The notes under the pieces are model-generated. The model had not been told where the DNA came from. It searched no databases and worked only from the letters and a program-made list of their open reading frames with translations. The translations under genes and the position numbers were made by a program. Positions 5,735-11,591 of a DNA stretch of 25,675 bases are shown here, in pieces. Each line of letters starts with the position of its first letter. Within the stretch, counting starts at the first letter, position 1. Source of the stretch: a virus. The DNA is taken from the IMG/VR virus record IMGVR_UViG_3300046718_000648, positions 1-25,675 of that record. One strand, given 5' to 3'.

Positions 5735-6475
5735 TTACGCGGCGAAGCCGCCGTGCCTGCGCTTCCAGCCGACGAGGCCGAGGCCGATCAGGCCTGCGCC
5801 GAGGAGGCCGAGGGTGCCGGGCTCGGGCACCGCGGTCGCGACGATCGCCTGCGAGCGGCCGGTCAGTTGCGAGGCGACCCCGCCGACCGCGCCCGCGATC
5901 GTCCCGGTGGTCTCCAGGGTCATCGAGTAGAGATCCGGGTCGATGAAGCCCGAGACGTGGTTGAAGTTGAACGAGTCGGTCAGCCCGGCCGCGGTGAAGA
6001 GGCCCGAATCGGCTTGCAGGATGCCGGGGTGGTCGGTCGGGGTGTTGGCTCCCTGCGTGTTGGCGTTGTCGGCATAGTAGGTCAGGTCGATGGTCGAGCC
6101 GGCGGCGTTCTGCCAGGTGCCTGAGCCTGATTCGGACAGGCTGGTCACGGGTCCGACGAAGCTGGTGCCGCCGACGGCGATGGTGATGGCGACCGCCGCG
6201 GCCCCGCTATTGGTGATCTGGAATGAGGTCGTGTCCAAGGTGTTGCTGGCCCCCGTCGTCTGGGTCTGGGCCGATCCCAGGAAGGTGACCGCGCCGAATG
6301 TTTGCGTCCCCGTGGTGATGGTGCCGACGAGCGGGTTGGTGTCGCACGCGGCGTTGTCGACGCACGAGAATGTGGTGCCGCCGATATTGGCGCTGAATTG
6401 CAGGACGGCGTGGGCCGGGGTGGCGGCGAGGCCGGCCCCGGCGAGGGCAAGCGCGGCAAGTGCCAGGTTTTTCAT
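5735..6475 (-). CDS. PEP-CTERM sorting-domain surface protein
   Basis: A 246-residue exported protein. It opens with a signal peptide (MKNLALAALALAGAGLAATPAHA, cleavage likely after AHA) and ends with a textbook PEP-CTERM tripartite signal: VPEPGTLG, a hydrophobic stretch, then WKRRHGG. In known systems such tails are processed by exosortase, which anchors or releases proteins at the envelope. The body is Thr/Ser/Gly/Ala-rich, beta-like, with two Cys near residues 39-45 (FSCVDNAACDT). The ATG at 6475 is chosen over an upstream one because it follows GAGAGAGAGG and begins the signal peptide. The gene stands alone between two terminators; no exosortase is in the window, so it would rely on the host's. 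Confidence 0.85.
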   Translation of the reverse strand: MKNLALAALALAGAGLAATPAHAVLQFSANIGGTTFSCVDNAACDTNPLVGTITTGTQTFGAVTFLGSAQTQTTGASNTLDTTSFQITNSGAAAVAITIAVGGTSFVGPVTSLSESGSGTWQNAAGSTIDLTYYADNANTQGANTPTDHPGILQADSGLFTAAGLTDSFNFNHVSGFIDPDLYSMTLETTGTIAGAVGGVASQLTGRSQAIVATAVPEPGTLGLLGAGLIGLGLVGWKRRHGGFAA

Positions 6476-6494
6476 AGGCGTTCCTCTCTCTCTC

Positions 6495-6550
6495 AAAAAA
6501 GGCCGCCGCCGAGGCTGGTAGGGGGGCCTGTCAGTCCCCCGGCAGCGGCC
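6495..6550 (-). terminator. Intrinsic terminator for the leftward repeat-protein operon
   Basis: On the minus strand, 6540-6550 pairs with 6501-6511 (10 of 11 pairs), with an inner G-run/C-run pairing, and is followed by six T (6495-6500). It lies just after the stop of the Pro/Gly repeat gene. Arm and flank (GGCAGCGGCC, then AGTTCA) resemble the terminator at 5650. Confidence 0.75.
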
Positions 6551-6564
6551 AGGTGGCCTCTAGT

Positions 6565-7083
6565 TCATTGCGGCTTCGGGGTCGGGGTCAGGCTCGGATC
6601 GACGCACACATAGCGCCAGCCATAGCCGGGGATGCCGGCGACGATCCAGAATTTGCCCTGCGGATGTCCGGGCAAGCCTTGGTCGGGCTGCGGCGGCTGG
6701 CCCGGCAGGCCTTGGCCGGGAACCGGCGGCGGCGCGCCGGGCAGGCCCTGGTCGGGATGCAGGAACGGCGGCCAGATCACGCCCGGCGGGGTATCCGGGG
6801 GCGCGGGGACGATGGGCAAGGTGCTCGAGGGCGGCGGCCACACGCCGGGCGGCGGCGGCGGGATGTGTCCCGGGATCCAGGGATGGCCCCCGCCGGGGAG
6901 GCCCTGGTCGGGGTGACCGCCGCCCCATTGGGGCGGGAGGCCCTGGTCAGGATGGCCTTGGCCGGGAAAGCCCCCGCCGGGCAAGCCTTGGCTGGGATAG
7001 CCGGGCTGCTGGCCTTGGCCGGGAAGACCTTGGTCGGGATGGCCGCGCTCGGTGATGTGCAGCCAGCCGGAAACGTAGGGCAT
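6565..7083 (-). CDS. Pro/Gly-rich repeat protein with PDQGLP units
   Basis: A 172-residue protein of low complexity. After MPYVSGWLHITERG come repeats based on GHPDQGLPG; QGLP occurs seven times, five within PDQGLP. A proline run (IPPPPPGVWPPPSS) interrupts them. The C-terminus is an ordinary folded-looking segment (KFWIVAGIPGYGWRYVCVDPSL). Similar short repeat proteins with a 'GWxYVCVDP' end occur in phages; their function is unknown to me. There is no signal peptide or membrane span. It lies downstream of the RHH gene, in the same leftward unit, with GGAG about 10 nt before its ATG. Confidence 0.75.
   Translation of the reverse strand: MPYVSGWLHITERGHPDQGLPGQGQQPGYPSQGLPGGGFPGQGHPDQGLPPQWGGGHPDQGLPGGGHPWIPGHIPPPPPGVWPPPSSTLPIVPAPPDTPPGVIWPPFLHPDQGLPGAPPPVPGQGLPGQPPQPDQGLPGHPQGKFWIVAGIPGYGWRYVCVDPSLTPTPKPQ
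6670..7050. repeat. Degenerate repeats encoding QGLP units
   Basis: Short units of the form AGGCCYTGGTCGGG recur about seven times (for example near 6675, 6709, 6740, 6899, 6939, 6983 and 7026). They encode PDQGLP and related hexapeptides on the minus strand and would be prone to copy-number change. Confidence 0.6.
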
Positions 7084-7106
7084 GATGGGCGTCTCCAGAT
7101 TGTGGT

Positions 7107-7334
7107 TTATCGGGTCAGCGCGTGTACACTACCCGAAGCGGGCAGATGAATCCGCCCCAAACCGGCCTCGATCAGCAGCTCGAGCTCGGCGCAGAAGTTC
7201 CGTCTTCCATCCGCAGCAAGGGCGTCGACCGCGGCGAGGAGCTCGCGCTTGATGAAGATGTGGCGGCGCGCCCGCGTCGTGTCGGTGGCGCGGCCGGGCT
7301 TCTTCCGCTCGGGCTTCTCAGATTTCTTGGCCAA
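7107..7334 (-). CDS. Ribbon-helix-helix-like small regulator (75 aa)
   Basis: A basic N-terminus (AKKSEKPERKKPGRATDTTRARR) is followed by HIFIKRELLAAVDALAADGRRNFCAELELLIEAGL, which has the strand-helix-turn-helix pattern of Arc/CopG DNA-binding proteins. The start is unusual: an ATG at 7349 is possible, but the codons ATG AAG GAG G form a perfect Shine-Dalgarno AAGGAGG (7346-7340) placed 5 nt before a TTG at 7334, so TTG is probably the true start. A related palindrome lies just upstream (7359), consistent with autoregulation, which is inferred. Confidence 0.65.
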   Translation of the reverse strand: MAKKSEKPERKKPGRATDTTRARRHIFIKRELLAAVDALAADGRRNFCAELELLIEAGLGRIHLPASGSVHALTR

Positions 7335-7358
7335 GACAGCCTCCTTCATAATGACATT

Positions 7359-7374
7359 GCATGATTAATCGTGC
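7359..7374. promoter_or_regulatory. Palindromic operator candidate in a divergent promoter region
   Basis: GCATGATTAATCGTGC is a 16-bp near-perfect palindrome (one mismatched pair) with a perfect GATTAATC core. It lies between the leftward regulator (7334) and the rightward gene at 7411. A second CATGAT half-site follows at 7375-7380. On the minus strand a TTGACA (7394-7389) with a poor -10 (CACGAT) spans it. It is closely similar to the palindrome at 9199-9212. Confidence 0.55.
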
Positions 7375-7410
7375 CATGATAAGCCACGCTTGTCAACCAA
7401 GGGGGGCCTG

Positions 7411-7569
7411 ATGACCGATCTGACGCCGCTGGCCTTGCACATCGTGAACGCGACCGGCAAAGGCCGCAGCCGGCGGAAGCTGCCGCGCGCCTACCGCCTC
7501 TGGCTCCTCGTCGAGGCCGCGGCCGGCGCGCTCGCCTTGGCCGTCGCGGTCATCGCCTTGATGGCCTGA
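7411..7569 (+). CDS. Small C-terminal-anchor membrane protein (52 aa)
   Basis: MTDLTPLALHIVNATGKG, a basic stretch (RSRRKLPRAYRLW), then a single hydrophobic segment (LLVEAAAGALALAVAVIALMA) to the end. AAGGGGGG lies about 8 nt before the ATG, and the gene is divergent from the RHH gene, sharing the operator region. It ends 4 bases from the convergent exonuclease stop. No family is recognised; the membrane orientation is probably N-in by the positive-inside rule. Confidence 0.55.
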   Translation: MTDLTPLALHIVNATGKGRSRRKLPRAYRLWLLVEAAAGALALAVAVIALMA

Positions 7570-7573
7570 GAGG

Positions 7574-8227
7574 TCAAAACGGGATCGCCGCGTCCAGATC
7601 GGCCGCCGCCCCGGTCAGAAAGGTCATCAGCCCCTCGAGCTCCGAAAGGAACAGCGCCACCTGGGACTCCATATCAACGATCGCGGTGTCATCCCGAAGC
7701 ACGCGGTCGATGAAGAGCCGCCGCGGCCCCCGGATGCGCGGATCGAAGCTGACGAAGTCGCACCATTGCCGCCCGGTGCAGGCCAGCTGCCACTGGATCT
7801 GGGCGCGGTGGCGCTCGGGCACCGCCCCGGCGATCAGGGTCTCGACATGGGTCAGCGACTGCGGACATTTGATCTCGATCAAACCGTCGAGGCCGACCAG
7901 GCCGTCCGGGGAGCAGCCGGCCATGAGGATCTCCGGGTGGCGCACGAAGCCGGTTTCCCAGACCCGGGTTTCGGTCGCGGCCTCATAGGCGTTGCGCGCC
8001 AGCGGCTCGGTCTCCAGGCCCCAGAGCATCGCGCTGGTGAGCATCTGCTCCTTGGGCAGCCCTGTCAGCCTTTCGGCGATCAACTCGGCCAGATAGTGGC
8101 TGCGGCGCTCCGAGGGGCCTTTCTTGGTCTGGGCCATGACGTCGGCCACCCGCGAGGCGGTGACCCGGCCTAATCTGGCCGCCACCCAGGCGTCGTGCGC
8201 CGGGCCGGATCTGGGATCGCCGTTCAT
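7574..8227 (-). CDS. YqaJ/lambda-exonuclease-type recombination nuclease
   Basis: A 217-residue member of the PD-(D/E)XK YqaJ viral recombinase family, which digests one strand from double-stranded ends so that the partner annealing protein can load. Signatures seen are RVTASRVADVM (about 21-31), GLETEP with E72, SPDG with D108, LIEIKCP with E118 and K120, and QIQWQLACTG (143-152), the usual catalytic order. The frame is open far upstream, but the ATG at 8227 overlaps the stop of the preceding gene (ATGA) and gives the expected length. It is in one operon with the ERF protein at 8429-9172. Confidence 0.88.
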   Translation of the reverse strand: MNGDPRSGPAHDAWVAARLGRVTASRVADVMAQTKKGPSERRSHYLAELIAERLTGLPKEQMLTSAMLWGLETEPLARNAYEAATETRVWETGFVRHPEILMAGCSPDGLVGLDGLIEIKCPQSLTHVETLIAGAVPERHRAQIQWQLACTGRQWCDFVSFDPRIRGPRRLFIDRVLRDDTAIVDMESQVALFLSELEGLMTFLTGAAADLDAAIPF

Positions 8228-8427
8228 GCGCGCACCTTGTGCCGGGCGAGCCACAGTTGCTGCCGCCGGCATACCCTGAGCGCCGCGCCCCGCCATCGCT
8301 GGCCGGGAACGATGCCGCTCTCGGCCAAGGCGAGCGCCTGCTCCACCAGATCGGTCAATATCCCGATCAGAAGCGCTTCCTCGAGGCACTCGGGCTGCGC
8401 GCTGCTCTTGCTCTTCCGGGTTGCCAT
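8224..8427 (-). CDS. Small hypothetical protein in the recombination operon (67 aa)
   Basis: MATRKSKSSAQPECLEEALLIGILTDLVEQALALAESG..., a mainly helical basic protein with a C-terminal Arg-rich part (CRRQQLWLARHKVRA). It lies between ERF (1-nt gap) and the exonuclease (4-nt overlap), so it is part of the recombination unit. It may be an accessory or merely a linked small gene; no domain is recognised. Confidence 0.6.
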   Translation of the reverse strand: MATRKSKSSAQPECLEEALLIGILTDLVEQALALAESGIVPGQRWRGAALRVCRRQQLWLARHKVRA

Positions 8428-8428
8428 G

Positions 8429-9172
8429 TCAGCCTCCCAGGAGCGGGTTGGGCGGGGTCTCGTCCCGGCTTTCTTCCCACAGCTGCACGCGGCGCTTGTC
8501 GATCGCCTCTTGGAGCGAGTTGTAGGCCTTGGGCAGGCGCTCCTTGCCGCCGTCGATCGTCTCCCGGTTGTAACTCTCCCAGCGGTTGAGCTCGGCGGGG
8601 CTCTCGGCGGTCTTGATGGCGTCGACGAAGACGCGGCCGAACTTCACGTAGTCGCCCGTGTAAGGCAGCGCCTGCGGCATCAGCTCGCCCGTCATCGGGT
8701 CGTACTGCAACTCGGGCGGGGCAGGCGGGGCCGCCTCTTTAGCGGGAGCCGCCTTGCCATTGACCGGCCGCCCGACCGCGGCCTCGCCGTCGTCGTCGGT
8801 GGGCGCGACCCCGACCATCGCCGCCAGCGCGTAGCGCCGCAGATAGGTCAGCGTCGAGCCCGCCCCCTGCGCGTCGAACTTCATCGGCGCGACCACCAGC
8901 CGCCCCGAGATCATCGCGCCCGATGCATGCCCCAGGATGGTGACCACGCCGATGTTGCCGCCCTCCGAGAACGGCGACTGGATCACGGCCAGGCCGTTCG
9001 CCGCCAGCGGCCCGCGGCACGCCTGCCAGGTGCTCTCGAGGTCCGCATACTTGGACTTGAAATGCGGGTTGACCGCGTCCTTCAGCGCGCCCTTGATTTC
9101 CGCCTGCGCCTTGGCCAGCGCCGCGAACAGCGGCCCCATCTCCCCATAGAGCTCGATCTCGGGAAAGCTCAT
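8429..9172 (-). CDS. ERF-family single-strand annealing protein
   Basis: A 247-residue ERF recombinase, the phage annealing protein class first known from P22. Typical elements are the N-terminal helix pair ending in NPHFKSKYADLESTWQACR (35-53) and the signature GSTLTYLRRYALAAMVGVAPTDDDGE (105-130), followed by an Ala/Pro linker and a C-terminal region with GELMPQALPYTGDY. The ATG at 9172 has GAGGAG ten bases upstream; the longer open frame is not used. It begins the operon with the YqaJ exonuclease: together an annealase-nuclease pair analogous to Red. Expression may be controlled by the palindrome at 9199. Confidence 0.88.
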   Translation of the reverse strand: MSFPEIELYGEMGPLFAALAKAQAEIKGALKDAVNPHFKSKYADLESTWQACRGPLAANGLAVIQSPFSEGGNIGVVTILGHASGAMISGRLVVAPMKFDAQGAGSTLTYLRRYALAAMVGVAPTDDDGEAAVGRPVNGKAAPAKEAAPPAPPELQYDPMTGELMPQALPYTGDYVKFGRVFVDAIKTAESPAELNRWESYNRETIDGGKERLPKAYNSLQEAIDKRRVQLWEESRDETPPNPLLGG

Positions 9173-9198
9173 CGTTCTATGCTCCTCTATCCATGGAG

Positions 9199-9212
9199 CA
9201 TGATATATCATG
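9199..9212. promoter_or_regulatory. Perfect palindromic operator candidate between divergent operons
   Basis: CATGATATATCATG is a 14-bp perfect palindrome between the start of ERF (9172, leftward) and of the lipoprotein gene (9240, rightward). It matches 11 of 14 bases of the palindrome at 7360-7373 (shared form CATGAT-NN-ATCRTG) and includes an AT core that would suit a -10 region. Confidence 0.55.
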
Positions 9213-9239
9213 GCCTTCGTTGGCACGAAAGGAATACAT

Positions 9240-9365
9240 ATGCGTTGCCTCGCCCTGGCTCTTCTCCTGTGGCTGTCCGCCTGCGCCGCGCGCCCGGCCG
9301 ACCCGGACCACCGCTTCATCGCCGCCTCCCCTCGAGGGACCATCTGGGCCAACCAAGGAGCCTGA
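9240..9365 (+). CDS. Small lipoprotein (41 aa)
   Basis: MRCLALALLLWLSAC then AARPADPDHRFIAASPRGTIWANQGA: a short hydrophobic signal with a good lipobox (LSAC), Cys at 15. The mature part would be about 27 residues on an outer-membrane-facing lipid anchor. AAAGGA lies 6 nt before the ATG. Tiny lipoproteins in phages can be outer-membrane spanins (Rz1), but a partner i-spanin is not evident, so this is only one option; lipoprotein-mediated exclusion is another. Confidence 0.6.
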   Translation: MRCLALALLLWLSACAARPADPDHRFIAASPRGTIWANQGA

Positions 9366-9366
9366 C

Positions 9367-9597
9367 ATGCCCGACCCGCTGATCGCCCCGATCGACGAGA
9401 TCATCGCGGAGTGCGAGCGCATCCGCGCCGCCGACACCGCCAGCATCGCCACCATCGCGGCGGTCGAGAACGTGCTCGCCTACGCCCGCGCGGCCCGCGC
9501 CGCCCTGGTCGAGGCCGACGCCGCCACGGCCCGCGTGCGCCGCGAGGTTATCGAGGCTTTCAACGCCCGGCATTTGTGGATCGTCCCCCCGAAATGA
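9367..9597 (+). CDS. Small helical hypothetical protein (76 aa)
   Basis: The ATG at 9367 follows AAGGAG, which overlaps the end of the lipoprotein gene; a longer open frame upstream is an overlap artefact. The product (MPDPLIAPIDEIIAECERIRAADT...) is a long Ala/Glu/Arg helix with coiled-coil character (VENVLAYARAARAALVEADAATARVRREVIEAFNARH). No family is recognised. It is coupled to the next gene by ATGA. Confidence 0.55.
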   Translation: MPDPLIAPIDEIIAECERIRAADTASIATIAAVENVLAYARAARAALVEADAATARVRREVIEAFNARHLWIVPPK

Positions 9598-9755
9598 TCC
9601 CGCCGCGCCTCAGCCCGCGGGTCGCCGGCCTCGCCGCCGCCGCCTGCCTCGCGCTGGCCGTCCTCGCGGCAACCGAGGACCGCCCCCTCCTCGCCGCGAT
9701 CAACCTCGTCAGCGCCGCCCTCTACGCCGCCAGCGTCTGGCTCGCCCGCCGCTGA
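9594..9755 (+). CDS. Small two-helix membrane protein (53 aa)
   Basis: MIPPRLSPRVAGLAAAACLALAVLAATEDRPLLAAINLVSAALYAASVWLARR: two hydrophobic segments separated by a short polar turn (TEDRP), ending in Arg-Arg. The ATG overlaps the upstream TGA (ATGA). It may be a small membrane protein of the same lysis or envelope module as the lipoprotein; no family is recognised. Confidence 0.55.
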   Translation: MIPPRLSPRVAGLAAAACLALAVLAATEDRPLLAAINLVSAALYAASVWLARR

Positions 9756-9849
9756 CCTGTGCATAACCCGTTCCCGCTTTGTCTTGGCGCAGAACGGATT
9801 TTGGTGGACCGCAGCAACCATTCTTGCCGCTGCACCATCGGACCCGACC

Positions 9850-9878
9850 TCCGGTCCCGATCACCGGATCTTTTTTTT
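9850..9878 (+). terminator. Intrinsic terminator after the lipoprotein operon
   Basis: TCCGGT (9850-9855) pairs with ACCGGA (9863-9868), followed two bases later by a run of T (9871-9878). It closes the rightward unit 9240-9755 and isolates the gene-free region beyond. Confidence 0.75.
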
Positions 9879-9880
9879 AG

Positions 9881-10510
9881 AGATACCAGACGCGGCGCTC
9901 GAGTTGCGTCGTGTCCGGGCTGCGCTCCCTCCCGCTCTAAGGTCTCCGCTCGCTCCGCCCGGACCTGAGAGAGAGGGGGTGTTGCACGGTTGCAGGACTG
10001 CTGCTGCTGATTAACCCCCTCCCCCCTCTTTCTGGACCCTCATCATTTTAAGCGGGGGGCGGACAGAGTTATCCCGACGCGGGGACAACTCTGTTGAGCC
10101 ATCACTTTGAAGGGGTCCCTTCAGCGGCTCAGTGCAGCCTCGCGCGGCGGTGATCGCCTGCCGGTCGGTGCCTTCCACCGGCATATTACGCGCCTAGTTC
10201 ATGTCACGGATTTGAGACGCACGCCGGGCTACAGGGCGCGCGCCATCGAGTTTTGTTCATGCGAGGGGCACGACTGCCAGCTCGGTCGGGTTCTGCCACA
10301 CCCTTCGGTGCCACCTACCGTTTCACACAAATGCGAACGGATTACGGGCCGAGGCCGCTATGGGTACGGTAGAAAACCATTGACTTTCGGGGTTTCCGCT
10401 CGGTAGCTTGGCTTGTTCCTTTTTTGGGGACCAAACGCAGCCAAACGTCCCACGAACGCATTGGCCCATCTACGCAACGGCCCTTTGACAGAGGGCCGTT
10501 GTGCGTTTAG
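9881..10510 (+). ncRNA. Candidate large structured noncoding RNA (or origin), unassigned
   Basis: No convincing protein is encoded here, but the sequence is dense in exact inverted repeats: GTCCGGGC/GCCCGGAC (9913-9920 with 9957-9964), GAGGGGGT/ACCCCCTC (9973-9980 with 10014-10021), ACAGAGTT/AACTCTGT (10063-10070 with 10087-10094), TGAGCC/GGCTCA (10095-10100 with 10126-10131) enclosing TGAAGGG/CCCTTCA (10108-10114 with 10117-10123), TGCCGGT/ACCGGCA (10159-10165 with 10177-10183), GGCGCGCGCC (10235-10244), CTACCGT/ACGGTAG (10315-10321 with 10366-10372), and CAACGGCCCT/AGGGCCGTTG (10475-10484 with 10492-10501). Such chains of helices are typical of ornate phage RNAs such as GOLLD or ROOL, but I see no specific match, and an origin is possible. 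Strand is a guess. Confidence 0.45.
10475..10501 (+). terminator. Strong hairpin at the 3' end of the structured region
   Basis: A 10-bp perfect stem CAACGGCCCT/AGGGCCGTTG with a 7-nt loop, followed by TGCGTTTAGG. The T-run is weak, so it may be an RNA 3' element rather than a full intrinsic terminator. Confidence 0.5.
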
Positions 10511-10594
10511 GCGACCACAAATTCACCATATTGTCCAGACCCTTAGATTCCGGCCCTCGCCCGGCGTGGCCCGCTCCCCGTCCCGAACGCCGTC

Positions 10595-10616
10595 AAATTA
10601 TTGACGTCAATAATTT
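10595..10616. promoter_or_regulatory. 22-bp perfect palindrome overlapping a promoter
   Basis: The half AAATTATTGAC is followed directly by its reverse complement GTCAATAATTT. TTGACG (10601-10606) inside it can act as a -35 box, with GTGTAA at 10624-10629 a weak -10 at 17-nt spacing, leading to the zinc-ribbon gene at 10639. The placement fits an operator at which a repressor would block the rightward operon. Confidence 0.6.
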
Positions 10617-10638
10617 CGTCTGCGTGTAAGGTGGCGGA

Positions 10639-10830
10639 ATGAAGGTCAGACATAAGAGGAGATGCCCTTCGTGCGGAAAGAAGAAGGATGGCCGCCACCC
10701 GAGCTACTGCCTCAAATGCAGCGCGGCCTACAGCCGATGGTGGCGCAAGCGGCACCCGCCGCTGGGGACGCGACGTTACGAGAAAGCCCTGCGGCAGGCC
10801 CGGAAACGGCAACTGCAGCGCTCACGATAG
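10639..10830 (+). CDS. Zinc-ribbon small protein (63 aa)
   Basis: A very basic protein with a CPSC...CLKC pair (C9, C12, C24, C27) forming a zinc ribbon, then an Arg/Lys-rich tail (RWWRKRHPPLGTRRYEKALRQARKRQ). It probably binds nucleic acid. AAGGTGG lies a few bases before the ATG, and it is the first gene after the palindrome-promoter. It overlaps most of the N-terminal frame of the glycosyltransferase gene, ending exactly where the recognisable glycosyltransferase core begins, in the -1 frame. Confidence 0.6.
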   Translation: MKVRHKRRCPSCGKKKDGRHPSYCLKCSAAYSRWWRKRHPPLGTRRYEKALRQARKRQLQRSR

Positions 10831-11591
10831 ACGTCTCGAAGATCAGGCTCTTCGTCGCCTCGCCGATGTTCGCCGCGCAAGCCTCTGGCTACTATGTGCA
10901 GAGCGCGCTCGAGCTCTACAGCGCGTGCGCGTCGATCAATCTCAAGATCCACTGGTCGTTCTTGTTCAACGAGAGCCTCATTACGCGCGGCCGGAACACT
11001 CTGGCGCACCAGTTTTTGAAGACCGACTGCACCCATCTCCTCTTCCTCGATTCGGACATTCGCTGGAAAACCCCCGAGATCCTCCGGATGCTGGCCTTCG
11101 TCGAGGAGGCCCCTGTGCTCTGCGGTGTCTACCCTAAAAAGGAGATTAACTGGGCGGCGGTGCACGCGGCGGTTATGCGGGGCGTCCCGGCCGAGGAACT
11201 CAAGCACCACACCGCCACCATGGTGGTCAACCTGATCGGCTACCAGGGGACCAAGGTGGTGGCCGGCGACCGCCCCGCCGAGGTCCTCAATGCCGGCACC
11301 GGCTGCATGCTGATCGCCCGCCGCGTCCTCGAGGCCATGGCCCCGCAGGTCGACACCTATGTGACCGACACCATGCCGATCGGGGGCGGCACGATCCAGA
11401 ACGGCGAGGTCATCTTGGAATTCTTCAAAACCTCGATCGACCCGGAGACCCGGCACCTCCTCTCCGAGGACTACCATTTCTGCCACGTCTGGCGCTCCCT
11501 CGGCGGCAAGATCCATGTCGCGCCGTGGGTCAATCTCGGCCACTTCGGCAGCTACCTGTTCGAGGGCCAGTTTCTGAAGGAGGAGCCATGA
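10662..11591 (+). CDS. Phage-type glycosyltransferase-like protein
   Basis: The core (KIRLFVASPMFAAQ..., then TRGRNTLAHQFLKTDCTHLLFLDSDIRWKTPEIL) has the GT-A glycosyltransferase pattern with a DSD nucleotide-sugar/metal motif. Later segments include VLNAGTGCMLIARRVLEAM and LSEDYHFCHVWRSLGGKIHVAPW, as in phage glycosyltransferase-like proteins that may modify DNA or host surface sugars. The start is uncertain: in-frame ATGs at 10662, 10716 and 10737 all lie inside the zinc-ribbon gene, and none has a well-spaced ribosome site; the core begins near 10835. It may start inside the overlap, or be fused by -1 frameshift. The C-terminus overlaps the next gene by ATGA. Confidence 0.75.
   Translation: MPFVRKEEGWPPPELLPQMQRGLQPMVAQAAPAAGDATLRESPAAGPETATAALTIDVSKIRLFVASPMFAAQASGYYVQSALELYSACASINLKIHWSFLFNESLITRGRNTLAHQFLKTDCTHLLFLDSDIRWKTPEILRMLAFVEEAPVLCGVYPKKEINWAAVHAAVMRGVPAEELKHHTATMVVNLIGYQGTKVVAGDRPAEVLNAGTGCMLIARRVLEAMAPQVDTYVTDTMPIGGGTIQNGEVILEFFKTSIDPETRHLLSEDYHFCHVWRSLGGKIHVAPWVNLGHFGSYLFEGQFLKEEP

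Noticed and set aside
9759-10604. Four short rightward open frames in the gene-free region
   Set aside because: No ribosome sites of note, no protein-like composition, and they cross the inverted repeats and the terminator.
9756-10638. tRNA gene in the gene-free region
   Set aside because: No T-arm (GGTTCGAATCC-like) or acceptor-stem pairing was found; no tRNA or CRISPR array was seen elsewhere in the window.
10790-10830. Slippery heptamer for a programmed frameshift into the glycosyltransferase
   Set aside because: No convincing X-XXY-YYZ heptamer is seen in the correct frame; the overlap itself is still reported as a finding.
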